Both the position numbers and the translations under genes were made by a program. Shown here in pieces: positions 39,448-52,916 of a stretch of DNA of 64,000 bases. Each line of letters starts with the position of its first letter. Position 1 is the stretch's first letter. The notes under the pieces are model-generated. The model was given only the letters and a program-made list of their open reading frames with translations. It was not told where the DNA came from and ran no database searches. The stretch lies in NCBI GenBank assembly GCA_016858145.1, contig JAEHOE010000062.1, forward strand, positions 62,001 through 126,000, in the 5' to 3' direction. Origin of the DNA: Edaphochlamys debaryana (taxonomy: Eukaryota; Chlorophyta; Chlorophyceae; Chlamydomonadales).

Positions 39448-42056
39448 AGGGGCGCCGAGCGCGCCTTAGGGGGCCGCGGCGGCCCTAGGGGCACAGGCGG
39501 CTGCTGACGCCGGGGGCGCATCCACCGCGGCTAGAGGGGCGCCGCCGAGCGGGGGAGGAGGGACTCTGGGGCGGTGGGGCGGACGGTCTGGAGCCTTGGC
39601 CACCGCGCCTGGAGGGCCCAGAGGCGGATGCTGACGGCGGGGCTGCGCCTCCGCGCCTAAGGGGCGCGATGTAGAGGGCCTGAGGGGTGGACAGGGCGTG
39701 AGCCTCCGCCTGACTTCACCTGAAGGCACGCCTGATGGCGGGGAGGAGGGCCAGGCGGTCCCGGTGGCGGCGGGCGAACACCTAGCGCCGTCCCTGCCTG
39801 CCCCGGGGCTGGCAACCCGCGGCAGACCTGGGGAAGAGGGTCCCGTACAGTGCCGCACGGCACGGCAGGGGCACGGGGGCAGTGCTTACTTTGCGGCAGC
39901 TGTGCCGAGAGGTTGCAGCAGCTGAGGGCGGCGAAGAAATTACCTTTTCCCGACAGGCGTGGCGCGTGTGAGTCTGCAGCAAGGCAAGCAAAGGCGAGGC
40001 CAGGTCAGGCGGCGAGTGCGAGAGCCTGTGGGAAAATTCCCGTCCCGTCCCGACCATGAGAGATGTGCTGGCAGGGGCAGGGGCGCGAGAGCTGCATGGA
40101 GCGTCAGCGGTTGTAGAAACTGGTTACTCGGCTGAGGGGGGTGGGTCCATCGAGTTTGTTGCGGTGGCGCGGTTAAGCTCGTGGTTGCAACCGCGTGCTT
40201 TGGACCTGCGAAGGGGTGTTGGGGCAGGGCTTGGGTGGGGTGCATAGGGAGTGGAGTCATCTGTGCGCGCATACGGTAGCGTCGGGATCAGCTGAGGGTA
40301 TCGGGTTGTTTGGGGCTTTGTCGCGGTTGGTTCAACGGGAGGCCACACAACATCCAGGGCCCACGGCACATGTTTTGTTTCCTGCGGGCGGCGCTTTTGA
40401 CTTGACTAGATCTTCTCGCTCGCGCTTTTATGGTGCGCACACGAAGCAAGGCACAGCTTTCCTCACCCCACGAAAGGAAAGCACGCTCGCCCGCATTTTC
40501 TTCAAAAAGTTCTTGGGGCAGTTTTGTGGCACCGAAAACAAATCAAAGCGGGTCCCGCCGGAACGTAAGCTGACCGGCGCCCCACGCCTCGGCGACGGTG
40601 CATGCCTCATAACTTGGTGGCTGCTGTGTGGGTTGCGTGTGTGTGTGGAAGTTTGGGTGAGCCCCAAGACTGAACACCCATGACCCATGAAACCAGGGCT
40701 GGGTGCGGTGTGAGAGATGGAGGGAGGGGGCTGCCGAGCCGGCGTAACGCGCTCGGGTTGGGCACGCACCCATTGGTCTGTCTGTTCCCCTTGTGCCGTG
40801 TACTTTGCAGTGCCCCGCTGGCGGTTGAGGCGTATTTCTTGGGAGTTGACTCGCAGTTGCGTCGCCGCACTGAAACTGCCGTATCAGTTGTGCCTCGTTG
40901 CACTTGCAGCTAAACGAGAGGGGGGTGGGTAGGCGGCCGAGTGGGCCGCTCCGTTGGCAGAGTTGTCTTGTGCATTGTGCATGTGCTTACGGTCGTCTCT
41001 ACCTTGTTTGGTTATCGTGTAGTGGGCCGGCTGTTGCGACTGCCTCGCCTCAAGAGCGCCGGTCACGGCCCGCCTAGCATTCCTTCTCACCTCTTTTGGA
41101 GTGCTTTCGGCAGCACTACTCTCCGTATTGCGCCCCCCGGCTGCCGGTAGATCCCTTGCTAGTAGACCAGTATGTGGGATTGCTTTGGCAGTGGGCGCCG
41201 TCGGCGTCATTGGCCGACGCGCAGCCCGTTGATGCAGCCTTTCCACCTAAACGCCGTTCGCGGCGCTTGTAAACTCTAGCAATACCGGCTCTGGCCCTTG
41301 CCTGCATCCGTGCAGATGCAGCATTCCGAGCCCAGGACGTCTGGGGTACACTATGTGCCGCTTTGCTTGCTAATCCTTGAGCACTCCTCAGGGGACTGCT
41401 CGGAATGGGGACTACAGCTACATATGTTGAGCAGAAGTGGGGCCGAACATTGCACCCCTAGCCGCTTTGCTGGCCATGCCTTTCGCGAATCTCGTCCCCG
41501 TTTCTCCTTTAGCCAGTAGCCACAGTGCGGCTGGCATCCGGGTCAACACGATGCGCCGTTGCACGAAAGTTTCTTGCCGGTCAGTCTCCTCCCGTCAGAG
41601 GTCTGCCTGCCGCGCCTGGGATCTCATTTGCAGTGTGCAGAGACCGGCTATCCCCGATCGCCTTGTGGCCTGAGCCTCCTAACTCCCGTCCGAAAGCCCC
41701 GCTGCCAGCAGCCTTTCCAGCCGCCCTCCTCCTTCTGTGCGTCAAAACCCCTTCGCAGACCCTGTATCGGCCCCGTGCCTGCCTCGCACCCTCGTCGCAC
41801 ATCGTCTCTTGACACCTGGCCTGCACCAGTCACCTTCCCGCCTGACAGACCCATCCGTCCCGCCCTCGAACGGAAGTGCGGCTGCCCCCTCCACCTACTG
41901 CGTCCCTGCACCGCCCCTCCACCCCGCCCCCCCCTCGCGTCTCACACAACACCAGACCCGGCACGCCATCCGGGCACGCCGTCCGCACACCGATGCCTCG
42001 CCGCAGATGACCTGCCGTACTGCTGTCGTACACGTGTCCTCGTATGACTAATCTGA
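39448..42056. other. Convergent intergenic region
   Basis: The region lies between the 3' ends of the debranching-enzyme and lyase genes. The first few hundred bases are GC-rich probable 3' UTR. The remainder has lower GC and no supported gene. A GT-rich microsatellite lies at 40628-40650. Confidence 0.45.
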
Positions 42057-45000
42057 TCACGGCGTCAGCATCACGTCCTGGTACGCCACCAGGAACTCGC
42101 CCACCATTCCGCGGTCGGGCGCCGAGTTGGCCATGCCGTACACCGGCGCCGAGCCGCCGCCGTCGCCCTTGCCGCCGCCGCCGCGGCCCTTGGCCGCTGC
42201 CGCCGCCGCCAGCACCTCCGTCACGCCCTGGCGCAGCGCCGCCACCAGCGGGGCCGAGGAGCGTGCGTTCATAGCGGTGAAGCAGAAGTGCAGCGCCGGG
42301 GGTTTCTGTGGGCGAGGGAGGGGAAGGGAGGGCAGCAAAGGCGGGTGCAGGAAGGGTAACGGCGCAGGGATTTCTGTACGTGGAGGGAGGCAACGCGGGT
42401 GGCCGGGGGTTCTTGTAATCGAGACGGCAAGAGAATGGAGCGGAGGTGAGCGGAGGAGCGGTGAGGGACTCTGGGGTTGGAGGGCCGGGCGCTAAGGCAC
42501 GCAGGGAGCAAACGCTGAGGACGCGCACTTGGACTTGGCGCAGGACCGCCCCCCGACCGCCCCGCCGCAGCCTCCTCGCCCGCTCAGGCCGACCTCCGCC
42601 ACACGCTCCCTTCCCCTGAGGACTCAGGGCCCACCGCCTTCAGTCGCCCACCCCACCTGCAGCGCGTTCAGGTGCCAGCCGTGCGCCGTGAGCCAGTCGT
42701 TGAGCAGGTAGATGTTGAGCGGGGGCTGGCCGCGGGGGCGGCGCCAGCGGGGGTTGGGGCGGAAGGCCACCACGCCCATCTGCGGGGAGGGGGGTGGGTG
42801 GGCGGGGGGGTGGGGGTCAGCGTCGTGGGAACGCAGAGAAGAAGGGCTTGGAGAGGGAGGGGGCGGAAGGCCAACGCGCCCGTCTGCGGAAGCGGGGTGG
42901 GGTGGGGAGTGGCGTGGCGGGAAAGGGCGCGGATGGAAGCCGGGCAGGCGCAGGAGACGCGCGCGAGGGGGGCACGCCCGCGCTGCTGCGCTGAGCAATG
43001 AGCGAGGGGGTGCGGAGCGTGACGCGGTGGCGAGGGGCGAGACGCCCAATCCCTACCGCCCCTTACCGCCCGCCCCCCGTCCCTCACCTCGGGCTCCCCG
43101 ATGACCTGAAGCTCGGGGATGGTCTCGCGGATGCCCTTGACCAGCGTGTCCCTGGAAGGCGAAAGGGCGCGAGACAAGGAGGTCAAATGGACGATGGAGG
43201 GCTCTTTTCAGCGCTCAATGGACGCAACAGAAGTCAATAAAAACGGTGAGGGGTCGAGGCGAGGGCGGTCGTGGGCAACGGCGGTTCCCGCTCTCAGGCT
43301 GCAATTTTGGATTGAGCACCAGCCAGCGGCCCGTCCCGGCCTCTAAAGCCTGCCACACCGCGGTACCCGCCGACGGGCCCTGTCCCTGCCCTAGCCCTAG
43401 CACTGACCGTCATGCCGCCTTCCGCAAAGGCTCCTCGCCCCCTGACACGACAGGCGTGTCCCCCCTGCCGAAAACCGTGCACTGCTCCCCCCCCCCAGGC
43501 ACCCATCGGCCCCCCCCGGCACCCACCTCGCCGACAGGATGGCCCCCGTGGCCGCCAGCAGCCCCTCCTCGCCCACCGCCACCAGCGCCGCCCAGGCCGT
43601 GGCGATGAGGGCACCGGGGCGGGAGCCGGCCAGACCCGGGGAGATGTACAGGCCGCCAGACCTGCGGGGGGTTGGTTGGGGCCGGGGGCGGGGGGCATCA
43701 GGTGGACCAGCCTGAGAGGTGTTTGGCGGTGGGGACCCCGCAAACCCCTTTCCTTTGAGCAAACTCCCGGAAACGCCCTCCCCCGCCGGACCCTCGCTCC
43801 GTAACGCACGCCCACTGACCAGTCCGTGACGCGCGTGTACTGGTGCTGCCGTATCTCGGGGCTGCCGTACAGCACCACCGACGTGCCCTTGTGCGCCATG
43901 CCGAACTTGTGTGCGTCCACCTGACAGGGGGGGGAGGGGGGACGACCTTGCTGTCCGGCCTGATCCTGATCCTGACCCTATTCGGCCGGCTCCTGCCTGA
44001 TCTTCCTCCCCGGCCTCCCCGACGCGTCTGACCCTTGTCTGCTCCCCCCCCCTCTTTTCCCCCCTCCCCCCCACGCACCGACATGCTGGTGACCCCCGGC
44101 ACGCTGAAGTCAAAGGGCGGCACCGCCGCGCCCAGGCGGGTCGCGAAGGGCAGGCAGAAGCCGCCCAGGCAGCCGTCCACGTGGCAGCACACGCCGGCGC
44201 GGAGGGCCAGGCCGGCGATGCCCTGGGGTGGTGGGGTGGTGGAGGTTGGGGGGTCGGGGGGTGTAGGTACACAGCAACTAACTGAGGGTCTGAGTGTGGA
44301 ACGCAGAGGGAGGCGAGGGAGCCAGGCAGACGATGCCCTGGGGGTGGGGAGGCGGAGTCGGGCGTGGAGGATCTGACCAACCATGCCGTGGGGTGTGCAG
44401 CGGGTGGGATGGCGGGACTTCTCTTGACACTTTACACGCGTGGGTAGGGATGGCATTGGACAGACGTACGATGTACGACAGATGCCGTACGCACCTGCAC
44501 GTCGTCCACCAGGCCGTGCGGGAAGCCGGGCGCCGAGGCCACCACCAGCACCGTGTTGGGACCCATGCGGCGCCGTACGGCGGCGGGCGAGAGGCGGAAG
44601 TCGGCGCCCACGGGCACCACGTGCAGCTTGATGCGGAAGTACTCGGCCGCCTGTACGGCAGTTCGTACGGCAGGAAGGGAGAGGTTCGAGCCGTTAGCAT
44701 CGGCCACATGTACAGAGTGCAAGGCAGTGCAGACGCTTGGTGACAGTAGGGACCTGACCGGGCGGGAGGAACAGGAAGCGAGCCGTGAGCACGAAACACC
44801 CGCACGGGACGCAGGGCAGATTGGTGTGCGAACGGAATGCACGGAAACGACTCCGAGCTCGGGCCCGGACCGGACTCACCTTCCAGTATGCTGCGTGCGC
44901 GGACACTCCGATGATCATCTCCGGCTCCCGAATGCCCTTCTTGGCGCACACGTAGTCGCGCGAGGCCTTGACGGCCATGAGGATGGACTCGGTGCCCCCT

Positions 45001-48000
45001 GAGGTCATGGCGCCGCAGACCTGACAGGGGGGGGAGAGGGATGGGGGGGGGAGGAGAGGGAAGGGGAGAGGGGGAGCAGGGGAGGAGGCCATGGGTAGCA
45101 CAAAGGGAGGAGGAGGAGGAGGAGGCTGGGAGCGGGGCGTTCCTCCAGAGCAGGGCGGCTGATGGCGAGCGGTGAGGCGGACGTGTGTGCGGGGTCAGGT
45201 AGCGTTCACGGGCCGCTGCGGCTAGGGCCCCGCGGTTGGATGCGGCCGCCGCCCCACGCACCCACCTGCGGGTTGGCTCCCTTCTCTCCGCCCCCCAGCA
45301 GCCCCGCAGTCATGGCCACAACCTCGGCCTCCATCTGCCGTACACTGCAGGGGGAGGGGGGAGGGATGGGGGGGCGTTGGTGCTGCTGTGGAGGGCCCCC
45401 ATCGCTATCGCCACCATAACCAAGCCTCCGCGGTTGGTGAAGCGTAGGCCAGGACACGAGGGGAGGCGAGGGGGGGCCCTCTTGAGGCCCATGACAACTC
45501 CATTTTGCCCCCCCATTTCGGCTCTGCGCCGGATTCGCGCGGACTGACTGACAGACTGTGTACAGACACCCCTTGCTGGCTGTGCAGGAGCCGCCCTGTT
45601 AGTCTAAAACGCCTTGCTGTTAGTCAGGCGGCAGGTCGATTGCCGCATCACGCACGCACCTGGGGAATGCGTCTGCGTGCAGGGGGTTGGCGAGCGCGAA
45701 GAGGCGGTAGGCATCGTCCAGGAGCGCCCGGTGGGGGGAGAGCGCGGGCATGTAGACCGCACCGGAGAGCGTCGAGGTGCCGTCGCCGTGGAACTGAGGT
45801 GGGGGGTGGGGGTGGGGAGGGGCCTGTTGAGGGCGACGCGCACGTCCGTCCGCGCACGGCCCGGTCAGCTTCCCCTCTGGGCTCCCTGATGCCACCATAC
45901 GCGCGCTGCCCGCGCCTCCGCAGCACTGCAGAGGCTCTCTCCGCCTGCCGTACCCGCATCGGCCGCTCCGCCAGCCCCCCATGAGATCCCCGTACCAACC
46001 CCCTCCCCCCCACCCCCGCACCACCGACCCCCCCAATTCACAAGCCCCCTCCCCCCACCAGCCCCCCCCCCACCTGCACGTCCTTGCTTGCGCGCTGCTG
46101 CAGCCACGTCAGCACCACGCCCGGTGGGGTGCTGCGGGCGGGCAGCGCCAGCAGGCGCGCGGGGGCGGCGGAGGGCACTGGGGCGCCCAGGACCATGCCG
46201 GGCAGGTGCTCGGGCGCCGCGGCGGCCTGCGGGGTGTGGGTCAATGCTGGCAAGGTGGGAGGAGTGAGAGAGGGAGGGGAGTCGGGAGCGCCGCGCCGAC
46301 CAACACCTGTGAAGGTCTCTAGCTTCGTGGTCAACTGGACCCTCCTGCCCCCGCATTGGAACTGGGCCTCCCTGCTGGCCCAAGATCCCTCTCCCCCCCC
46401 CTCCCCTTTCCAGCTCCCCCTTCCCCTCCTCGCCCCACCTGCGCCCCCCTGGCCCAGCACCCCCCTTTACCCGTGCTATCACCGCCCCCCCCCAACTCTG
46501 CGCCCTCCCCACCCCTCCACACACGCACACACCACCTCAGCAGACACCCCCCCCCCACCTGCGCCTCCCTGCTGGCCAGCATCCCCCTTGACCCGTGCTA
46601 TCCCTTTGAGCTCTGCACCCCCCCTCCCATCCTCCCTCCCTTCCCCTCCCATCCTCCCTCCCTTCCCCTCCCATCCTCCCTCCCTTCCCCTCCCTCCCTT
46701 CCCCCTCCCCTCCCCGCCCCCCACCTGCGCCTCCCTGCTGGCCCAAGGTCCCCCTCCCCTCCTCCCCCCCTCCCCCCTCCCCCACCTGCGCCTCCCTGCT
46801 GGCCAGCAGCTGCGCCTTGAGCTTGGCCTTCTCCCGGGCCAGCATGGCAGCCACTGGGGGGAGGCGGCGGAGAGCGTCGAAGAACACGGGCAGCAGGCCG
46901 CGCTCCTGAGGGCGGACAGGCGGGGGGGGAGGGCGGGGGTTAGGGGGGGCAGGGGGTTGTGGAGGCGGGGGTTGGGGGGGCAGGGGGGGAGGGCGAGGGA
47001 GAGGGGGGAGGGTTTGTAATGCGGGGGGTGCCGGCAGCCATGGGATGGGGGTGGCAGGGGCGAGGGGCCCTGGAGGCGGGGCCGGGAGGACGAGGGGCCG
47101 GGGTGGGACCGCGCTGGCAGCACAGGGGCCTCGCCTCTAGCGCCGCCGCCTTGTGAGTGCCTCGCCTCTAGCTCCACAGCTCCTCAGGACCCCCGTCTGC
47201 TCCCCCCGGCTGCTCCCCCGTGCCGGCTCCCGGCCGTGACGGCGCAGCGGCTGCCGCGTGCTTGCGCCTGCTGGCCCCCGTGCCTCAACCCTCGCCCCTT
47301 GCTCCCCGTCCTGTGCCCCAAGAATCCCGCCTGCTCTCCACCCGTGTGTTCGGTTCCCGTCCCGTGGAGACAGTGGAGGGGTTCCTGTGGCGCCTCTCTG
47401 AGCTGCCGCAACGCTCTTCCCGTGCCCCCGCTCCCCATCCCGTGCCCCCGCTTCCCGTCCCTTGCCCCACTCCCCCACTCCCCTCCGTGGCGGCGACGCG
47501 GCGGCTGCTCACCCGGAAGGGCCGCAGCACCCACCCCACCCCACCCCACCCCACCCCGCGCCACCCCACCCCACCCCTACCCGGAAGGGCCGCACCGCCC
47601 ACGCCAGCAGGCGCAGGGCCAGGTAGAGCAGCAGGCAGGCGACACAGGTGCCTGCAGCGGAGGGGAGGGGACGGGGAGGGGAGGCGGGAGGAGGGGGGTT
47701 GGAGTGGACAGGCGAGAGGGAGCGGGGAGAGGACGTGAGGGGAGCGGAGCGAAAGCGGGACGCGGGTGCAGTGGTTGCGGAAGGGGGGGCGGTGAAGGCA
47801 CTATGCTGGGCAGAGCTCGTCCACGGTCCAGGTCCAAGGCGTGCGCATAGCCGGCCTCGCACAAACGGAGGGTTGGGCGCCGGGCAGCTGGGAGCTGGGA
47901 CACGTGTCCGGGCCTTGGCACTCCGGCCATACCCCGGCCGCTCGAGGCGCCTAAATCCTGCTAGAGGCGCTCTCAGCAACCCAGGGTGCAGACCGGGTGC

Positions 48001-48429
48001 TGAAAGGTCCAGGGGGGTGAGTGCACAGCTGACCGGCCCGGCCTCCGGGTCAGAAGCACGGGCCGGAAGGTGCCCACGCTGACACGACGTCGCGGCGCGC
48101 CAGAACTTTCACCCAACAGCATGGTCCTTACCCGCGATGATCGTGGCCGCGTCCAGGCCGTCCAGGCTGCTGTTTATGGTCTCTCGCAGCGCGAGGAATC
48201 GCGCCCGTGCCTCCACCACGACCGTCCCAACATAAGGCTCGACCTCTGCGTATGCATTTTGTGCATAGCCACTGGCCTTCTCCACAAGCTCGGGTGGCAG
48301 GTGCTCGGCCGCTCGCGCAAGCAGGCCTCGCGCTGTGGCTCCCAGAGCCTGCAAGTGTTCCATGGTGTTCACTACTATGCGAAGACACACGGCTCGAGCG
48401 CAAAACCAATTCACGTTGATGGGAGTCAT
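42057..48429 (-). CDS. Sphingosine-1-phosphate lyase, PLP-dependent, 14 exons
   Basis: Predicted exons (minus): 48429-48132, 47651-47581, 46905-46786, 46226-46074, 45793-45660, 45344-45266, 45020-44880, 44650-44495, 44222-44079, 43920-43820, 43661-43527, 43151-43088, 42779-42657, 42305-42057. These give 655 in-frame residues. The enzyme cleaves phosphorylated sphingoid bases to an aldehyde and phosphoethanolamine at the ER membrane. Evidence: a hydrophobic segment in exon 2 ([16 protein letters not shown]); the family core [27 protein letters not shown]; the PLP-lysine motif [11 protein letters not shown]; then [11 protein letters not shown] and [20 protein letters not shown]. It is longer than usual (family ~550), owing to the N-terminus and a Gly/Lys-rich insert near the C-terminus ([13 protein letters not shown]). 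An internal ATG at 48363 is an alternative start. Head-to-head with the gene at 48643. Confidence 0.93.
46621..46712. repeat. 22-bp intronic minisatellite
   Basis: Roughly four units of TCCCATCCTCCCTCCCTTCC plus CC in the intron after lyase exon 3. Confidence 0.85.
47514..47597. repeat. Pentamer minisatellite bounded by two copies of a donor site
   Basis: CCACC units (47530-47580) lie between two copies of CCCGGAAGGGCCGCA. On the minus strand these are two copies of the exon 2 end plus 5' splice site, the proximal GTAGGG and the distal GTGAGC. Confidence 0.8.
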
Positions 48430-48642
48430 GGCCCGCGGATCGAGCCCTCATCCCGGCGCGACAGCCAGCGAAGCCGGGGCAGGTCGACTGCACGCCGCTA
48501 CCAAGCCGCATACCACCCACAGTAGCGAGTCATAATAATTAAGGGGGACAGGGGCCGCAGCTTGCCCTACACCGCGCGAGCCAGCATATTACGCTTCAGG
48601 GGACCAGTATCGGGGGACAGCGTGCAGAGCCCCCGCAGCAGA
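48430..48642. promoter_or_regulatory. Candidate bidirectional promoter
   Basis: Only 213 bp separate the first ATG of the lyase (minus) and that of the coiled-coil gene (plus), so both 5' UTRs and start sites must lie here. No TATA box stands out. There is a short AT-rich patch at 48529-48543 (GTCATAATAATTAAG). Confidence 0.6.
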
Positions 48643-51600
48643 ATGTTTGGCTTTGGGAAGCGTGGGAAGGACCAGGACTTCAAGAAGCTGCAAGAGGACC
48701 TCCAGGAGGTGAGCCAGGTTCGGAGCAAACGATGGTCGCAGCAAACTTGTCACGACCGCCTAAGCCTCGCACCCGCTGCGACAGCTCCAGCGGAGGTCGC
48801 TGACCTTCAAGCCCACTTGTTGACTGCTAGCACAAGCTAGCTCGAGCTAATTCCATCGTAATTGCGACCGACACCCCGCAGGAGAAGCAGAGGAACGAGA
48901 ACCTGGCATCGGTGAATCGTGCTCTTGCAGCGAAGGTGGGGCACTCGGGCTGTTGGGGCCCGAAAACCACTTTGACTTTGCATGTCGACACAGGTCCCGG
49001 GTTTGGGCCCGGCCAGCAACCCCCTTCCCCGGACGGGAGGTCCCACCCCCGTCCGGTGCGACCCACATGCCACGGAAGCCGTGTCGTTCGCTACTTCGCA
49101 CTCACTTTGAAGCCCGCTGTTTTAACCCCAGGTACACCGCCTAGCGCTTCAACGTGAGGAGCTGAGGAATGACCGCGACAAACTCACGCGTGAGAACCGG
49201 GAGCTGGTGGTGTCCAACCTTACCCTCTCCACCGAGGCCAAGGTCGCTCGTGACGCCAACGCCGACGCCTGGGAGGTACGTCGCGCGGATGCGCCTGTCC
49301 AGTTTTCCCTCAAGCCGCGCCCTCTCCTATCCCGGCCCAAAGGCATTTCATGTCCCCTCCTGTCCAAACCACGTCACAATTTACAGCGCCTTCTCGCAAC
49401 CACTCACTCCGGCCCCTCTCCCTTCTTTCAACACCAGGTACCCAAGCTCAAGGCGGCCCTGAGGGCGCAGGCCGCTCAACACGAGTCCAAGATCAAGACG
49501 CTCAAGCGCCGGACCAAGGCCCTGCTCACAGCTGTCATTCCGGGCGCCAGCTCGGGGCCCCGCGGCGCCAGCAGCAGCGCCGGCGGCGCGGGCGCGTCGA
49601 CCCCGGCCGCCGCCCGGCTGTCGACCCGCTCCATGCCTGGATCGCCCGGCGACGACCTGGCGGAGGAGGAGCTGTGGGACATGCCGCTCAGCCCCTCGAG
49701 CAGCGCCGAGCTGCCCTCGGCGCTGCCCGACCCCGCCCCGTCCGCCAGCGCCAGCGAGGTGGTGAGAGCTCCTGGGTGCAAAGCGTCGGGCGCAGTTGCT
49801 GTGACATGGTGCACAGGTTACAGGAATGAGGGGAGCAGGCGCGGCCGATGGCCGGGAGTTTGTAAAGCTAGGCTCGTGGCCACCGTCCCACACGTTCGGA
49901 CTCTTGCCCTGGCCTTGCCCCGCAGGACGTCAACGACCGGGTGCGGCAGATCATCAGCTGCCTCTACGACGACACGCTGTCGGAGGTAGGGCCTGGGCGC
50001 TCGGGAATGAAGGCGTGTCGACTCCAACATTCCCCTCACAGTCGTGCTGCGTCATCTTGGATCGTGCGGGTCTGCTGATTGCCGTGGTGTCTGAACACTA
50101 ACACTGACTTTGTCTCCTCCTGACTCCTCCTCCACCCGTTTCCTGACTGTGTGATCTCTCTCTCCCCCCCCCCCACAGGACCAGGCGCTGGAGCAGATGA
50201 CGGAGCTGACGCAGGGACTGCAGGCGCTCACGCTCCCCTCCTCGGCGGCCGCGGGCGGGGCCTCGGCCGTGCAGTCGCGCGGCTGCAGCCCCCTGGTGCC
50301 CCGCCTGGGCCTGGCCCGGGCCGGGTCGGGCGCGGGCGGTCCCGCCTCCGAGATGGTGGACGCAGCCACCGACCCGCCCCTCCACTCGGCCCGCGGCCGC
50401 TTCGGCCTGGTCGACGCAGCCACCGAGACCCCGGCGGGTGCGTACGTTACGGGAGATCCAGGCCCCTACTTATGCTTAAGAAGAGGGCCTGGGGCTGATC
50501 ATGTCCCTTCCGAGGAAGCCGCTGCACGCTAGCCGCCTTGCCAGCCCTCCAGCCAGCCCCGTATGCGGCCCGTTCACGTGCTAGCTGTCCTGTGCGCAAC
50601 AATAGACGATGCCCATGCCCATTCCCGCCTCTCTCCATCACTCTGCTCATCCGTACACAGAGATGTCGTACCTGGGCTCCCCGCGCGATACTGCCTCCGC
50701 CACCCCCGCCGAGTCCGCCACGCCCAAGCGCATGGGCCTGGGCCTGGGCGGCGCCGGCGTGCCCCCCCTGGACCTGGCAGCGCTCGTGGCGCAGGTGGGC
50801 TGACCAGCGTGGTGACCGGCCCGGGGCAAGCGGGTTCTTTTGATGCCAGGCGAATACCCGAAGGCTTACGTGCCGTCAACTTCGCTATACCACATGTTTT
50901 TTGCACGGGGTGGGCAGGGTCGCGAAGTAGCAACCACCACCACCACCGCTTCCCTCCCCCCAAACACCGGTCACACCGCAATCTCGACCCCACGCCCCCT
51001 CAGGCCATGGAGTCTGCGCCGCTGTCCAACCGCAGCTCCGCCTCCACCACCGCCGGCTCCATGGCGGGCGCGGCCTCGTTCAACGCCTTCAGCCACTTCG
51101 TGCTGGCGCAGCCGGAGAAGCTGCAGGTGCGGCCCTGGGGGCATCTGGGGGCGTCGCACAGAGCTGTGGCGTGCTGCGATGCGCGCTGGCGTCCCCTCGT
51201 TCCACTTAAAGCAGCTCTCGTCCACTCCCTCAATCGCAATCCACTTCCGTGTGGGCCCTGTGGACCCACTCTTTACGCCTGCCCCTCCTCTCCTCTTCCC
51301 ACTGCCCCACCCCGCAGCGCCTCATCATGCGCCACGCCGCCGCCACCCGCCCGGGCCTGCAGCTGCAGCAGGGACCCGCCTCCAGCGCCGGCACGGGCAC
51401 GGGCGCCTCCCCCTTCGCCGCCTCCGGCGCCCGCACCGACTCCATGCCCTTCGCGGCCTCGGGGTCCGCCTCCGGCTCCGGCGGCTCCTTCACCGCCCGC
51501 ACCGCCAACGCCCTCACCGCCCGCCTCCTGGGCCTGGGCGCCTCCAGCAGCGCCGCCAACGTCCAGCGCCAGACCAACCCCGCGCCGTCCGTCAACCCCT

Positions 51601-51977
51601 CCACCGCCCAGCAACCCGCCGTCGGCGGCGGCACCGCGGGCGTGCTCCTGCCCGCGGCCGCCAGCCCCTCCAAGGGCGCAGGCGGCAAGCGCATCGGTCC
51701 GTCCGTGCCGCCCAAGTTCGTGTCCGGGTCCCTCCTCGAGGGCCCCGGCTCCACCGCCGTGGGCCCTTCCGCGGCCAAGGCCCCCGCGCAGGGCCCCTCC
51801 TTCGTGCCCGCCGTCAGCTTCCCGGGCCTCATGGGGGCCAAGGAGGCCTCGCCGGAGCTCAAGCCGCTGTGGGGCCGCGCCGCCGGCAGTGCCGTGGGCG
51901 GGGTGGACCTGGACGCGGCCTTTGGGGACCTCCTGCCCGGCAGCGGGAGCAGCGGGCAGCTGGCCGTGAGGCGATGA
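48643..51977 (+). CDS. Coiled-coil protein with Ser/Ala-rich C-terminus, unknown function, 9 exons
   Basis: Predicted exons: 48643-48708, 48882-48935, 49132-49275, 49438-49761, 49926-49985, 50179-50437, 50661-50794, 51004-51126, 51318-51977, giving 607 in-frame residues. The start is ATG in MFGFGKRGKDQDFKKLQEDL. Residues 1-130 are a heptad-like coiled coil (LALQREELRNDRDKLTRENR; AALRAQAAQHESKIKTLKRR). A short conserved-looking helix DVNDRVRQIISCLYDDTLSE follows, then DQALEQMTELTQGLQALTLP. The remainder is Ser/Ala/Gly/Pro-rich with small ordered islands (FNAFSHFVLAQPEKLQ). It could be a tethering or cytoskeletal/flagellar scaffold, but no family is recognised. All phases close and every intron is GT-AG. 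It shares its promoter region with the lyase gene. Confidence 0.75.
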
Positions 51978-52916
51978 GCGGCCCGTGGTAGCGGCGGGTG
52001 CAGGGTGCTAGCGCTTGACTCTCAGCAACGGCCGGATGTCGAAGATGGTGACAGAGCAGGAGCGGGTGGCTGGAGGCGGTTATGGTGTGGCTGTGCGTAC
52101 GGCAGCAGGGCGCCGGACTGCGGATGGTATTGTGATTTGTGAACATAGGATGGATGGTAGGTCTTTACGTGGTCACTGTGATCGCGCTTGATGATGTAGG
52201 ATCATGCAGCAATCTGCAGGGGGGTTGGAGGACGAGGCGGGGCGGCCGCAGGGGGTGGGGCAGGGTGCATGGGCCCATGCGGTCGGCTGGTAGGGCTGTC
52301 CGGGCTTCGGCGTGACGGTAGTGGGCTGGTGGATGAAGTGGTGGTGCCGGTGGGAGCGTGTCAGGGCGTGCCCTGCAGGCCAGGAAGCGTGCCGTGAAGG
52401 GGATGTGTTCCTGGCAGCATGATTAGGGCTGGTGCTCCATTGGCCCACGTGCGGTGACTTGAAACGTGTGAGGGCGTGGCGAGGAACGGTTCACGGCGCA
52501 GTGCGGCAGCATATGAGCCAAGCTACCACCCCCTACGCCTGAGCGGCTCAGCGGGGGAGCGTCAGCCGTGGCGTTGACCTCAGGCTTACAGGGCGGCATA
52601 CGGGCAGAGGCCCTGGCCAGCTGCGCTTCACACAGCGGAAGACGGCCACGCACCAAGACATTAGGTAAGCTCTGCCTAGTTGATGCGGGGTTGAGTGAGT
52701 GGAGAGGAGAGGCGAAGAACAGGCCCGGGGGCTGCCAGGGTCGCGCTGTATTTGCCGCGCGCCATCTGGGCGGTTACTCGCGTACCCCGCGCCCACCCCC
52801 ATAGAAATCGGGTCGTCTTACGCTGCTGCTCACAGCCTACATGTTACCTGGGTAGTGCGATCAACTCCAACACAACTTGTAGCGACGCGCTCTGATGTGA
52901 GCCCGAACGCCGCGAC
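51978..52916. other. Intergenic
   Basis: 3' UTR of the upstream gene plus the promoter of the PLAC8 gene; no further gene is supported. Confidence 0.5.
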
